IMG/VR virus record: IMGVR_UViG_3300042545_001167
Coordinates: 52,710 to 116,709 of that record
Source of the DNA: a virus
Direction: 5' to 3' (one strand)
DNA length: 64,000 nucleotides
Position numbers and translations under genes: made by a program. The notes beneath the pieces are model-generated. The model worked only from the letters and a program-made list of their open reading frames with translations, was not told the origin of the DNA and did no database searches. This document shows positions 42,786 through 49,019 of the stretch, in pieces (within the stretch, counting starts at the first letter, position 1; every line of letters starts with the position of its first letter).

Positions 42786-44322
42786 TGTCGTAAGAATAAG
42801 GGTGCCAGTCTACTTTATTAAAAAATGTTTGCCAATATTGATAAGTTTTTAAATCATTAGGAGTTCCCCAACAGATATACTCATCAATCTCGAAGTTCTT
42901 TACAGTATAACCAAGTTTAATAGATTCATTAATAAGGTTATCAATATAAAACTCTCCATTAGTTTTAATATTTTTCTCGTAGAGTTTTTTCAAAGAACTT
43001 AGGTATATATTCTTATTGCGAAAGAACATCGTTCCAACTACTGCATATTCTTCAACAGGATTGTTTCCAATAAAATTCTTTACATCCACACAACGCACAT
43101 ATCCATCACTATCAACATCCAACCAAGAATACATATTCGGATTATGATGACTTGTATAATTATTGCGATAACTCCAAATAATTACATCATTATTTTCATC
43201 TTTGACTAGTTCGAGAAATTTATCCGAATCATAAAACATTCCATTGTCACATGCAGAGATAATAATTGATTTATCATCAACAATATTCACTAACCTCTCT
43301 GTTGTACAAGCTTGACCAGGAAGCACATCCTCAATCCATACAATATTTCCTGCAGGAACAGAATTATTATGTCCACTTAGGCATCCATAAATTATATCAT
43401 CAGTCTTTGGAAGGCATCTAACTGCCTGATCGACCATAGGTTTGCCATTAACAGGAATAAATGGTTTTGGAACAGTATAACCTATTTCAGAGAATCTACT
43501 TCCATATCCTGCCATAGGCAGAAGAGTCACGCAGTTAGAAATTTCAACTTCTCTCTGTCCAACAAGTGCCTTACGATAGTAATTGGACCACTGCAAATAC
43601 ATATCAAGGTCAAGAGGAGTTCCCCACTGAAGCATATATGGAACTTCATAAACAAAAGAATTTAAATTATCTTTGTTTAAAAGATTATAGATTAGACTTA
43701 CATAATATTCGCCACTTAAATTGACATCATCATCCATCATTTTTTGAAAGTACTTTTTAATATACTTTCCCTTTTTAAAGTAATAAGTTCCAGTAGAAGC
43801 AAACTCTGACATTTTATTATCAGTAAACGGTTGCTTCTCACGAACTTCTAAAATTTTATTATTATCGTCTACCTTACAAAAAGCATAATTATCACTACCC
43901 AACATGTGAGGATGGAATCCAGTATAACAAATTACACACCCATCACATTCAGTTTTATTTACAAAATTTTCAAAATCTCCATAATCCCAATACATTGAGA
44001 AATCGCAATAATTTACAACTACTTGCTCATCATCATCAATCAGATCAAAAATTTTAGATACTGTAAATACAGGACCCTTTTTATGAGATGGAATAGTAAT
44101 TATTTTTTTATTATCACAAAGTGTTTGTAAAAGATCTAATATGTTAGTCTGTTCTGCGTGTTTATCATTTACAATAAAAACAAATTCAGAGTCTGTTGGA
44201 TAAAGATTTACGATATGCTCAATTACAGTTTTACCATCTATTTCCAACAAGTATTTTGGTAGTTGATATCCCACTGCAGAAAATCTACTGCTCATCCCAG
44301 ACATGGGAATAATAACTTTCAT
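42766..44322 (-). CDS. Tandem sugar-phosphate nucleotidyltransferase (518 aa)
   Basis: Two GT-A-type nucleotidyltransferase domains are fused. The first begins MKVIIPMSGMSSRFSAVGYQ with PKYLLEIDGKTVIEHIV, the second about residue 255 with LLPMAGYGSRFSEIGY and VPKPFIPVNGKPMVDQAV, both with the Gly-x-x-Ser-Arg-Phe loop and the later Pro-Lys. Each has a DxD-like acidic site (NYCDFSMYW, ISACDNGMFYD). A bifunctional enzyme activating one or two sugars is likely; specificity is not visible. It is the first gene of the glycan operon. Confidence 0.8.
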   Translation of the reverse strand: MKVIIPMSGMSSRFSAVGYQLPKYLLEIDGKTVIEHIVNLYPTDSEFVFIVNDKHAEQTNILDLLQTLCDNKKIITIPSHKKGPVFTVSKIFDLIDDDEQVVVNYCDFSMYWDYGDFENFVNKTECDGCVICYTGFHPHMLGSDNYAFCKVDDNNKILEVREKQPFTDNKMSEFASTGTYYFKKGKYIKKYFQKMMDDDVNLSGEYYVSLIYNLLNKDNLNSFVYEVPYMLQWGTPLDLDMYLQWSNYYRKALVGQREVEISNCVTLLPMAGYGSRFSEIGYTVPKPFIPVNGKPMVDQAVRCLPKTDDIIYGCLSGHNNSVPAGNIVWIEDVLPGQACTTERLVNIVDDKSIIISACDNGMFYDSDKFLELVKDENNDVIIWSYRNNYTSHHNPNMYSWLDVDSDGYVRCVDVKNFIGNNPVEEYAVVGTMFFRNKNIYLSSLKKLYEKNIKTNGEFYIDNLINESIKLGYTVKNFEIDEYICWGTPNDLKTYQYWQTFFNKVDWHPYSYDNDYFTN

Positions 44323-44348
44323 AGACAACAATTTTGTTTATACTATGT

Positions 44349-44377
44349 ATTCTATAAAAAAAGAGGGGTTGTGTAAA
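44349..44377 (-). promoter_or_regulatory. Sigma-70 promoter of the glycan operon, inside a terminator
   Basis: TTTACA - 17 bp - TAGAAT on the minus strand (5/6 and 5/6). The -35 lies in the loop of the terminator at 44354-44386. No other promoter-like sequence is seen before the 16-gene operon. Confidence 0.6.
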
Positions 44378-44386
44378 CCCCTCTTA
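44354..44386 (-). terminator. Intrinsic terminator upstream of the glycan operon
   Basis: Minus strand stem AAGAGGGGTT / AACCCCTCTT, 5-nt loop, followed by a T-run; ends transcripts of the 75-aa membrane-protein gene. Confidence 0.85.
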
Positions 44387-44404
44387 TGTAATTCAGGCTC
44401 GCCA

Positions 44405-44527
44405 CCAATTCTTTGGCTGGAAATTGGAAACCAGGCGGGAGAGAGTCCCATCCGCACCACCAATTTTTTAAGGAAATTGGAAACCTAATGGGTCATTGAC
44501 TCCACCACCTAGTTTTAAGAAACTAGG
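44405..44527 (-). repeat. Three tandem hairpin units with covarying stems
   Basis: Three similar units, each GGTGG next to a stem-loop and TTTCC: stems CCAATT/AATTGG (44405-44427), CCAATTT/AAATTGG (44460-44480) and CCTAGTTT/AAACTAGG (44508-44527). The third keeps pairing although several bases changed on both arms. They lie in the 3' UTR of the 75-aa gene, before the terminator, and the third overlaps its last codons. No coding sequence is seen in 44387-44514. Confidence 0.6.
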
Positions 44528-44742
44528 AAAAGTTGGGACAGTTTTGCAAGTTCATTCACAGAAAAGAATGCACATAAAACTAAGACATCGTAGAGTTTTA
44601 GTTTAATTGCAAATGGTATAGTTAAAGAGCCACCAATAAACTTTACCAGTAGTCCATATTTAAAATCTCCCCATAGCATGATTTGATAACCAATAATGAG
44701 AAGAATATTGCCAAGATATCGTAGGATACTTGTTTTAGACAT
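44515..44742 (-). CDS. Small membrane protein with two to three spans (75 aa)
   Basis: SILRYLGNILLIIGYQIMLW and LLVKFIGGSLTIPFAIKLKL and YDVLVLCAFFSVNELAKL make two, perhaps three, hydrophobic helices. No family recognised. Its 3' end is part of a hairpin array. Confidence 0.6.
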   Translation of the reverse strand: MSKTSILRYLGNILLIIGYQIMLWGDFKYGLLVKFIGGSLTIPFAIKLKLYDVLVLCAFFSVNELAKLSQLFLVS

Positions 44743-44795
44743 AAGGGGTTTTGCTCCCGACCAGGGCTAGTTTTAAGTCATACCGAGACTATTAT

Positions 44796-45566
44796 TTACA
44801 TCAACCACTGAACAAAACCAGTACGCTCTTTTCCATTGCTGGGAGTTACGCTATGGTATGATAAATCATTACTCAAATCACAAATAAAAACTCTGTTGTA
44901 TATAGGGAGTATTTGATCAATTAGAACCAAATCATGGACTTTATTATCAGCAAATCCTCCACCTGGACAATCAGTTTGAATTCTTTTATGAGTTGTTAAA
45001 AAATCCATCCTAGATTCTGGATTAATGTTATTAATTTTAAATGACGATTCAGAACATTCTTCATCAACTCTCCATAATTGTAACATGCCGCCATCTTCAT
45101 ATTTCCAATTTTTATTGAAGTAGCAAATAACTACAAGTTTTCTAGAAAAACTATCAGTATGAATCCAAAATCCATTTGCATATGGTCTGTGATACCTAAG
45201 TTTAATTTCAGTATGACATGGATGATTCAATTGATAGTTAGAATTTACCAATCGAACAAGATATTCGTGCCATTCTGGATTAAAAAATAAATCAGATCCA
45301 ATATGAATTTCTTGATTTGCAAATACAACAGATCCATCATAAGGAAGAAGTTCTGAATCAGTGTCAGACCTTCTATCAAGATATTCACTGAATTCTAAAG
45401 TTTGATGCTGCTTGATTAGTTCTTCTAACTTATCTTCTTTAAAGAAATTATCTAAAACTAGATATTTAATATCTGGTTTTGATTTTACAGTTTCCTGCAA
45501 TTGTTCAAAGTATGAAGAATTGAGATATTGTGGATTTATCCAATTAGAAAGAGTTTGCATTATCAT
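44796..45566 (-). CDS. 2-oxoglutarate/Fe(II)-dependent oxygenase
   Basis: A 256-aa dioxygenase with jelly-roll features: FWIHTDSFSRKLVVICYFN holds the His-x-Asp iron motif, EDGGMLQLWRVDEE follows, and DLSYHSVTPSNGKERTGFVQ provides the distal His and the 2OG-binding Arg. Such genes are frequent in cyanophages; substrates (protein, sugar or small molecule) are unknown. Starts 4 nt inside the upstream gene. Confidence 0.85.
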   Translation of the reverse strand: MIMQTLSNWINPQYLNSSYFEQLQETVKSKPDIKYLVLDNFFKEDKLEELIKQHQTLEFSEYLDRRSDTDSELLPYDGSVVFANQEIHIGSDLFFNPEWHEYLVRLVNSNYQLNHPCHTEIKLRYHRPYANGFWIHTDSFSRKLVVICYFNKNWKYEDGGMLQLWRVDEECSESSFKINNINPESRMDFLTTHKRIQTDCPGGGFADNKVHDLVLIDQILPIYNRVFICDLSNDLSYHSVTPSNGKERTGFVQWLM

Positions 45567-45799
45567 TCTTCAATATCATCAGGATCAATATAACATGGTT
45601 GATCAGTCAACCATTTCGCATACTCAATATCCTCCATTGCAAGAGAAAATTGCATAGAATTATCGAACAAATAAACGTCATTCCACCTCTTAGAATAATA
45701 ATCTTGCATTTGAAGACGGTAATCTGGTTTGCCGTTCAGTTCAATAATTCCCCGTTCAACAAACCTAAATCCCTCACGTTCAAGAAGAACTTTTGTCAT
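45563..45799 (-). CDS. Hypothetical protein (78 aa)
   Basis: A soluble acidic protein, EREGFRFVERGIIELNGKPD followed by YRLQMQDYYSKRWNDVYLFD and an Asp-rich end. It overlaps both neighbours by 4 nt, so the three genes 46011-44796 are coupled. No known domain. Confidence 0.6.
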   Translation of the reverse strand: MTKVLLEREGFRFVERGIIELNGKPDYRLQMQDYYSKRWNDVYLFDNSMQFSLAMEDIEYAKWLTDQPCYIDPDDIEE

Positions 45800-46011
45800 G
45801 CAACCTCGATTGTTTCTAGATCAGAAAGAACATATTCCATAAGCATTTCATAATCATCCAGAGGATCACCAGAGAATACTACACCTTCTTGCTCATAAAA
45901 ACGGCGAACTTTTTTAAAGAGTTTTGGATTCTTTACATCAAGATAGAATTCACCATTAGCAGCACCACGAAGGGTTTGAACGTCTTTCTTAAATTTAGAA
46001 GTGAGAGTCAT
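45796..46011 (-). CDS. Hypothetical protein (71 aa)
   Basis: MTLTSKFKKDVQTLRGAANG, FYLDVKNPKLFKKVRRFYEQ and an acidic C-terminus. The start at 46011 lies 23 nt downstream of a sigma-70 -10 box; longer frames run back through the promoter and the tRNA-Met gene and are rejected. Function unknown; first gene of the oxygenase unit. Confidence 0.65.
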   Translation of the reverse strand: MTLTSKFKKDVQTLRGAANGEFYLDVKNPKLFKKVRRFYEQEGVVFSGDPLDDYEMLMEYVLSDLETIEVA

Positions 46012-46033
46012 TGTTTTGAATGTTGACCTTGTT

Positions 46034-46062
46034 ATTATAGGAAAAATAGTGTTGAAAGTCAA
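46034..46062 (-). promoter_or_regulatory. Sigma-70 promoter of the oxygenase unit
   Basis: TTGACT - 17 bp - TATAAT on the minus strand, directly after the tRNA-Met gene. Confidence 0.75.
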
Positions 46063-46087
46063 GTAGGACAGTTCGGTTTCTGTCCAG

Positions 46088-46161
46088 TGCTGGTTGCGAG
46101 GATCGAACTCGCCTCCCATCGATTATGAGTCGATTGCATTCGCCAGATTGCTAAACCAGCA
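46088..46161 (-). tRNA. tRNA-Met(CAT)
   Basis: Cloverleaf with acceptor TGCTGGT/ACCAGCA, anticodon stem ATCGA/TCGAT, loop CTCATAA. No CCA encoded. An elongator Met or a lysidine-modified Ile identity cannot be told apart; the base after the acceptor is C, unusual for Met. Confidence 0.85.
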
Positions 46162-46184
46162 TTCGCTATTCGCAAATAGCGAAT
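46161..46184 (-). repeat. Hairpin between tRNA-Ile(TAT) and tRNA-Met
   Basis: Perfect 10-bp stem ATTCGCTATT / AATAGCGAAT around a 4-nt loop, filling the whole gap between two tRNAs. Likely part of the tRNA precursor and perhaps a processing signal. Confidence 0.65.
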
Positions 46185-46255
46185 GGGGATACTGGGAGTT
46201 GAACCCAGACTAAGCCCTTATAAGGAGCCCGCTCTAACCATTAAGCTATACCCCC
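46185..46255 (-). tRNA. tRNA-Ile(TAT)
   Basis: Acceptor GGGGGTA/TATCCCC, T-stem CTGGG/CCCAG, anticodon loop CTTATAA giving TAT (reads AUA). Anticodon stem contains two G-U pairs. Confidence 0.8.
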
Positions 46256-46269
46256 ATAAATCCAGGTCT

Positions 46270-46298
46270 ATTCTAGAGGACCTGGAACTCTTTGTCAA
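46270..46298 (-). promoter_or_regulatory. Sigma-70 promoter of tRNA-Ile/tRNA-Met with a hairpin around the -10
   Basis: TTGACA - 17 bp - TAGAAT on the minus strand. CCAGGTC (46279-46285) and GACCTGG (46262-46268) form a 7-bp inverted repeat whose loop contains the -10 box. Confidence 0.65.
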
Positions 46299-46528
46299 GA
46301 ACCTTCTTCGTGATCGGTGTGGATTTTAACTATATCATCAATATCCACATTTGCGTCTTCACATATCTGCACAACTTCATTGTAAGGAATCATAACTACA
46401 TTTCCATGCTCACTTGTTATGATAAATGATTCTCCTTTTTCAACTCTATCTATCAAGTTATCAAAATCTGCTTGAAACTCTTCTACTGTAAATGATTTAA
46501 GTTCGTTAATTTCTTGATACATTTTCAT
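46295..46528 (-). CDS. Phd/YefM-like antitoxin-type protein (77 aa)
   Basis: After the start, EEFQADFDNLIDRVEKGESF and IITSEHGNVVMIPYNEVVQI follow the Phd/YefM fold pattern (Phe near the start, Arg-Val-Glu-x-Gly-Glu, then Ile-Thr-x3-Gly-x3-Val-x-Ile-Pro). No toxin gene lies next to it; both sides are tRNAs. It could be an orphan antitoxin that neutralises host toxins or a DNA-binding autoregulator. Starts at 46528 or 46522. Confidence 0.6.
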   Translation of the reverse strand: MKMYQEINELKSFTVEEFQADFDNLIDRVEKGESFIITSEHGNVVMIPYNEVVQICEDANVDIDDIVKIHTDHEEGS

Positions 46529-46546
46529 AAAGTCAATTTTTATGAG

Positions 46547-46620
46547 TCGGAATGACAGGATTCGAACCTGCGGCATCTCGCTCCCAAAGCGAGTGCTCTA
46601 CCAAACTGAGCTACATTCCG
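46547..46620 (-). tRNA. tRNA-Pro(TGG)
   Basis: Acceptor CGGAATG/CATTCCG, anticodon loop TTTGGGA (TGG), T-loop TTCGAAT. It starts 29 nt after a consensus sigma-70 -10 box. Confidence 0.95.
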
Positions 46621-46740
46621 TTACTTTTGTTTTGTTTGATGTATAACCATTATACCCAAGACTGGAACCATTGTCAAGAGGTAGCAAAGGATAAAAAGCG
46701 AAACCTGATTATCCAGAATTAAATGAGCAAAGTCTCTCAT
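46621..46740 (-). CDS. Small membrane peptide upstream of tRNA-Pro (39 aa)
   Basis: MRDFAHLILDNQVSLFILCY and a hydrophobic helix (LFILCYLLTMVPVLGIMVI) followed by a basic end. The ATG overlaps the upstream stop (ATGA). A consensus sigma-70 promoter for the tRNA lies inside the coding sequence. Function unknown. Confidence 0.45.
   Translation of the reverse strand: MRDFAHLILDNQVSLFILCYLLTMVPVLGIMVIHQTKQK
46649..46677 (-). promoter_or_regulatory. Consensus sigma-70 promoter before tRNA-Pro
   Basis: TTGACA - 17 bp - TATAAT, full consensus, on the minus strand, about 29 nt before tRNA-Pro and within the 39-aa frame. Confidence 0.8.
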
Positions 46741-46895
46741 CGTACTCTATCTATAACAGCAAGAACCCCATGGGCATAGAAGAAAAGCAAAACCGAACCG
46801 ATTGTTGCTGATATTATTGTAGCAGTTTTATTGTGTTTGTCAATTGCTTTTGCAACTGATTGGTCAATCATTTCCTGTACTTCATCAGGAGTCAT
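46737..46895 (-). CDS. Small membrane protein (52 aa)
   Basis: MTPDEVQEMIDQSVAKAIDK is an amphipathic helix; TATIISATIGSVLLFFYAHG is one membrane span. Overlaps both neighbours by 3-4 nt (ATGA). Possibly a bitopic membrane peptide; no family. Confidence 0.55.
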   Translation of the reverse strand: MTPDEVQEMIDQSVAKAIDKHNKTATIISATIGSVLLFFYAHGVLAVIDRVR

Positions 46896-47041
46896 TTTTC
46901 ATCTCCAAGAAATTTTGCAAGAGGGTCGCGACCTGTCTTAATAATTTCACAGGCTCTACGATAAAACATATTACTGGTATTACCAGATTTCTCAAAAGTT
47001 TCTTTTATTTTTACCCAGTTATCAAACGTATGTTCGTCCAT
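46892..47041 (-). CDS. Small hypothetical protein (49 aa)
   Basis: MDEHTFDNWVKIKETFEKSG followed by FYRRACEIIKTGRDPLAKFL, a short helical protein. First of three coupled genes behind the promoter at 47066-47093. I have the impression that this sequence pattern recurs in cyanophages; function unknown. Confidence 0.6.
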   Translation of the reverse strand: MDEHTFDNWVKIKETFEKSGNTSNMFYRRACEIIKTGRDPLAKFLGDEK

Positions 47042-47065
47042 GGGTTTTCTGCGTAGTACTATTAT

Positions 47066-47093
47066 ATAATAGTTTTCAAATTTTGAATGTCAA
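47066..47093 (-). promoter_or_regulatory. Sigma-70 promoter with palindrome at the -10
   Basis: TTGACA - 16 bp - TATTAT on the minus strand. The -10 is within a perfect 16-bp palindrome, ACTATTATATAATAGT (47058-47073), a possible operator. Confidence 0.6.
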
Positions 47094-47154
47094 TGAAATG
47101 TGTCCATTATGTAACACTACTGAAGAAATTATTAAATTTTGGTATCAATTATAG

Positions 47155-47239
47155 CGGAGAGGGTCGGATTCGAACCCACGGAAGCTTTCACTTCGGCAGT
47201 TTTCAAGACTGCTGCCTTAAACCACTCGGCCACCTCTCC
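47155..47239 (-). tRNA. tRNA-Ser(TGA)
   Basis: Class II tRNA with long variable arm, acceptor GGAGAGG/CCTCTCC, anticodon loop CTTGAAA (TGA), discriminator G. Confidence 0.95.
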
Positions 47240-47249
47240 AATATGAGAT

Positions 47250-47501
47250 TCAACGAATCTCGAAGTCCAGTTTACGAACTTTACGTTGTCTTCTTGCTTC
47301 CTGAAAAGCAAGATCTTGATTAGAAAGCACATTTGATTTTTGTGTTTCCTTTAATGAGTTTAGCATAACAACTCTAGATAAGTCAAGTGCTGAAATCTTA
47401 TCTCCGCGAATTGTTGCCATATTTGAACATCCACAAGTTATAGTTTTTGTTGGGTGTCCAAGTAATTCTTTGTTACAATCTTTGCATCTTATTGATAACA
47501 T
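47250..47501 (-). CDS. Small zinc-ribbon-like protein (83 aa)
   Basis: MLSIRCKDCNKELLGHPTKT followed by CGCSN gives a Cys-x2-Cys ... Cys-x-Cys zinc-binding pattern. The C-terminal half is basic (EARRQRKVRKLDFEIR), so nucleic-acid binding is plausible. No family recognised. Confidence 0.65.
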   Translation of the reverse strand: MLSIRCKDCNKELLGHPTKTITCGCSNMATIRGDKISALDLSRVVMLNSLKETQKSNVLSNQDLAFQEARRQRKVRKLDFEIR

Positions 47502-47516
47502 TGTTCTTCATCCTAT

Positions 47517-47951
47517 TCACTGTAAATGTGATCTTAACATCCATACAAATTTGCCGTGGGATTCCATTAAGTCTTGAACCAAATTAGCAGTTGCATATTG
47601 CTTTTGTGCTTCTGATTCTTCCGAAATCTCTACCATTAACTCACAAAACTTGATGTTATTATCAAGAAGTTCCTGAAGCATTTCTCCTGCTCCTGTTGAA
47701 CTTGCTGCCTCTTTGATTTGAGTTACCTCAAGCATTCTTGAGAGAGAACTTAAAGGTTTAATATTTAGATATCTCATATGCTCAGAGAGTCTATCAACCT
47801 CTTCAAACATAGTCTCATACTGTCCGCCAAAGAGTTGATGAAGTTGAGTAAAATCACTTCCTACAACATTCCAGTGAAATGCCCAAGTTTTATGAAATAA
47901 AACAAAAAGTGACGATTGAGCATCACTTAAGAGTTTAAACAATTTCTCCAT
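47517..47951 (-). CDS. Dps-like ferritin-fold protein (144 aa)
   Basis: MEKLFKLLSDAQSSLFVLFH then KTWAFHWNVVGSDFTQLHQL and FGGQYETMFEEVDRLSEHMR follow the Dps pattern (His-x3-Trp-x2-His-Trp-x-Val, then Glu/Asp ferroxidase residues). The C-terminal helix contains MESHGKFVWMLRSHLQ. Dps stores iron and binds DNA under stress; in a phage it may bind iron, DNA or limit oxidative damage. The start at 47951 fits family length. Confidence 0.8.
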   Translation of the reverse strand: MEKLFKLLSDAQSSLFVLFHKTWAFHWNVVGSDFTQLHQLFGGQYETMFEEVDRLSEHMRYLNIKPLSSLSRMLEVTQIKEAASSTGAGEMLQELLDNNIKFCELMVEISEESEAQKQYATANLVQDLMESHGKFVWMLRSHLQ

Positions 47952-47978
47952 TATACTTTTTTTCAAGTATTTATGCAA

Positions 47979-48051
47979 TGGGCAATCGCAGATTCGAACT
48001 GCGGACTTTCTGCGTGTAAAGCAGACACTCTAACCGCTGAGTTAATCGCCC
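47979..48051 (-). tRNA. tRNA-Val(TAC)
   Basis: Acceptor GGGCGAT/ATTGCCC (one G-U), anticodon loop TTTACAC (TAC), T-stem CGCAG/CTGCG. Confidence 0.95.
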
Positions 48052-48055
48052 GAAA

Positions 48056-48257
48056 GGTGATGAGTGGCCACCACCCGCAGAAGACACTTTCTGCAATTTC
48101 ACCGTGTTAGAGAACGGTGAATAAGAGAAAACACCAAACCTTATTCTTCCTGTTTTCAGGAACGCACCAAATGGGTTGGGAGACTCTAGAGATTTTACCT
48201 CCGAAGTTTGTCCAGCATTTTCAATTTGAAAGAATCAGACATTTCCAATCCTTCCAA
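48056..48257 (-). ncRNA. Structured non-coding stretch between tRNA-Val and tRNA-Asn
   Basis: No gene is seen. Hairpins on the minus strand: GCAGAA/TTCTGC inside a GGTGA/TCACC closing stem (48056-48103), and an alternative 7-bp TCACCGT/ACGGTGA stem (48099-48120) that shares bases with it, so the two are mutually exclusive. CCTG/CAGG follows near 48150. Could be a small RNA or a processing region of the tRNA precursor. Confidence 0.35.
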
Positions 48258-48329
48258 CTCCCCCGACAAGATTCGAACTTGTGACCTGGAAATTAACAGT
48301 TTCTCGCGCTACCGCTGCGCCACAGGGGA
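48258..48329 (-). tRNA. tRNA-Asn(GTT)
   Basis: Acceptor TCCCCTG/CGGGGGA, anticodon loop CTGTTAA (GTT), T-loop TTCGAAT, discriminator G. Confidence 0.93.
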
Positions 48330-48350
48330 ATAAAGAACCCGAAGGTTCAG

Positions 48351-48422
48351 AGCGGAGTATCGGAATCGAACCGACGACATCTAACTTGGAAGGATAGCGT
48401 TCTACCGCTGAACTAACTCCGC
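48351..48422 (-). tRNA. tRNA-Gly(TCC)
   Basis: Acceptor GCGGAGT/ACTCCGC, anticodon loop CTTCCAA (TCC). Its own promoter lies 11 nt upstream. Confidence 0.95.
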
Positions 48423-48432
48423 TTATAAGACA

Positions 48433-48461
48433 ATCATAAACTATTTTAGTTTGATTGTCAA
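48433..48461 (-). promoter_or_regulatory. Sigma-70 promoter of tRNA-Gly with an internal inverted repeat
   Basis: TTGACA - 17 bp - TATGAT on the minus strand. GACAATCA in the -35 region pairs with TGATTGTC just at and after the -10, and AACTA/TAGTT inside the spacer extends the hairpin. Confidence 0.65.
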
Positions 48462-48462
48462 G

Positions 48463-48544
48463 TGTCGATGAAAGGACTTGAACCTTCACAGATTAATCTA
48501 CTGGAACCTAAACCCAGCGCGTCTACCAATTCCGCCACATCGAC
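48463..48544 (-). tRNA. tRNA-Leu(TAG)
   Basis: Class II tRNA, acceptor GTCGATG/CATCGAC, anticodon stem CTGGG/TCCAG, loop TTTAGGT (TAG), discriminator A. Confidence 0.93.
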
Positions 48545-48609
48545 TTGATGGATTAAGTGTGATATACCTCATAAGGGTATAACAGTGACTTAACCTCTAT
48601 CACTTTTAT

Positions 48610-48638
48610 ATAGTAACAGATTCTTATGAATCTGTCAA
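48610..48638 (-). promoter_or_regulatory. Sigma-70 promoter of tRNA-Leu with palindromic spacer
   Basis: TTGACA - 17 bp - TACTAT on the minus strand. ACAGATTC-ATAA-GAATCTGT, a perfect 8-bp inverted repeat, runs from the -35 to the -10 box. Confidence 0.6.
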
Positions 48639-48639
48639 G

Positions 48640-48713
48640 CGTCCTTTGAGAGATTCGAACTCCCGACACATAGGTTCGTAGCCTACTGCTCTGCTCCACT
48701 GAGCTAAAAGGAC
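48640..48713 (-). tRNA. tRNA-Arg(ACG)
   Basis: Acceptor GTCCTTT/AAAGGAC, anticodon stem GTAGG/CCTAT, loop CTACGAA (ACG), discriminator G. Confidence 0.93.
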
Positions 48714-48716
48714 AAA

Positions 48717-48788
48717 TTCTGAGAGTAGGATTCGAACCCACGAATGGCGGGACCAAAACCCGCTGCCTTACCACTTGGCGACCTCAGA
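48717..48788 (-). tRNA. tRNA-Gln(TTG)
   Basis: Acceptor TCTGAGG/TCTCAGA, anticodon loop TTTTGGT (TTG), T-loop TTCGAAT. Confidence 0.92.
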
Positions 48789-48860
48789 AGCCCTCAGTCG
48801 GATTTGAACCAACGACCTACTCATTACTAGTGAGTTGCTCTACCACTGAGCTATAAGGGC
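48789..48860 (-). tRNA. tRNA-Thr(AGT)
   Basis: Acceptor GCCCTTA/TGAGGGC, anticodon stem ACTCA/TGAGT, loop CTAGTAA (AGT). Immediately adjacent to tRNA-Gln. Confidence 0.92.
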
Positions 48861-48862
48861 GG

Positions 48863-48933
48863 GGTGCCGTATGGGAATTGAACCCATCTAGTCGGTTCCA
48901 CAAACCGATGCCTTACCACTAGGCTAACGACAC
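48863..48933 (-). tRNA. tRNA-His(GTG)
   Basis: Acceptor GTGTCGT/ACGGCAC, anticodon loop TTTGTGG (GTG), discriminator C as expected for His; the extra 5' G is not encoded at -1. Confidence 0.92.
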
Positions 48934-48934
48934 A

Positions 48935-49017
48935 CGGAAGATGTTGGATTCGAACCAACGGAGGTGTTACCCTCACGGTTTAGCAAACCGCTGCATTAAC
49001 CGCTCTGCCAATCTTCC
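48935..49017 (-). tRNA. tRNA-Ser(GCT)
   Basis: Class II tRNA with long variable arm, acceptor GGAAGAT/ATCTTCC, anticodon loop TTGCTAA (GCT), discriminator G. Confidence 0.94.
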
Positions 49018-49019
49018 AA

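Noticed and set aside
47058-47073. 16-bp palindrome as an independent transcription terminator
   Set aside because: It is A/T only and has no T-run behind it on the transcribed strand; an operator or promoter element is more likely.
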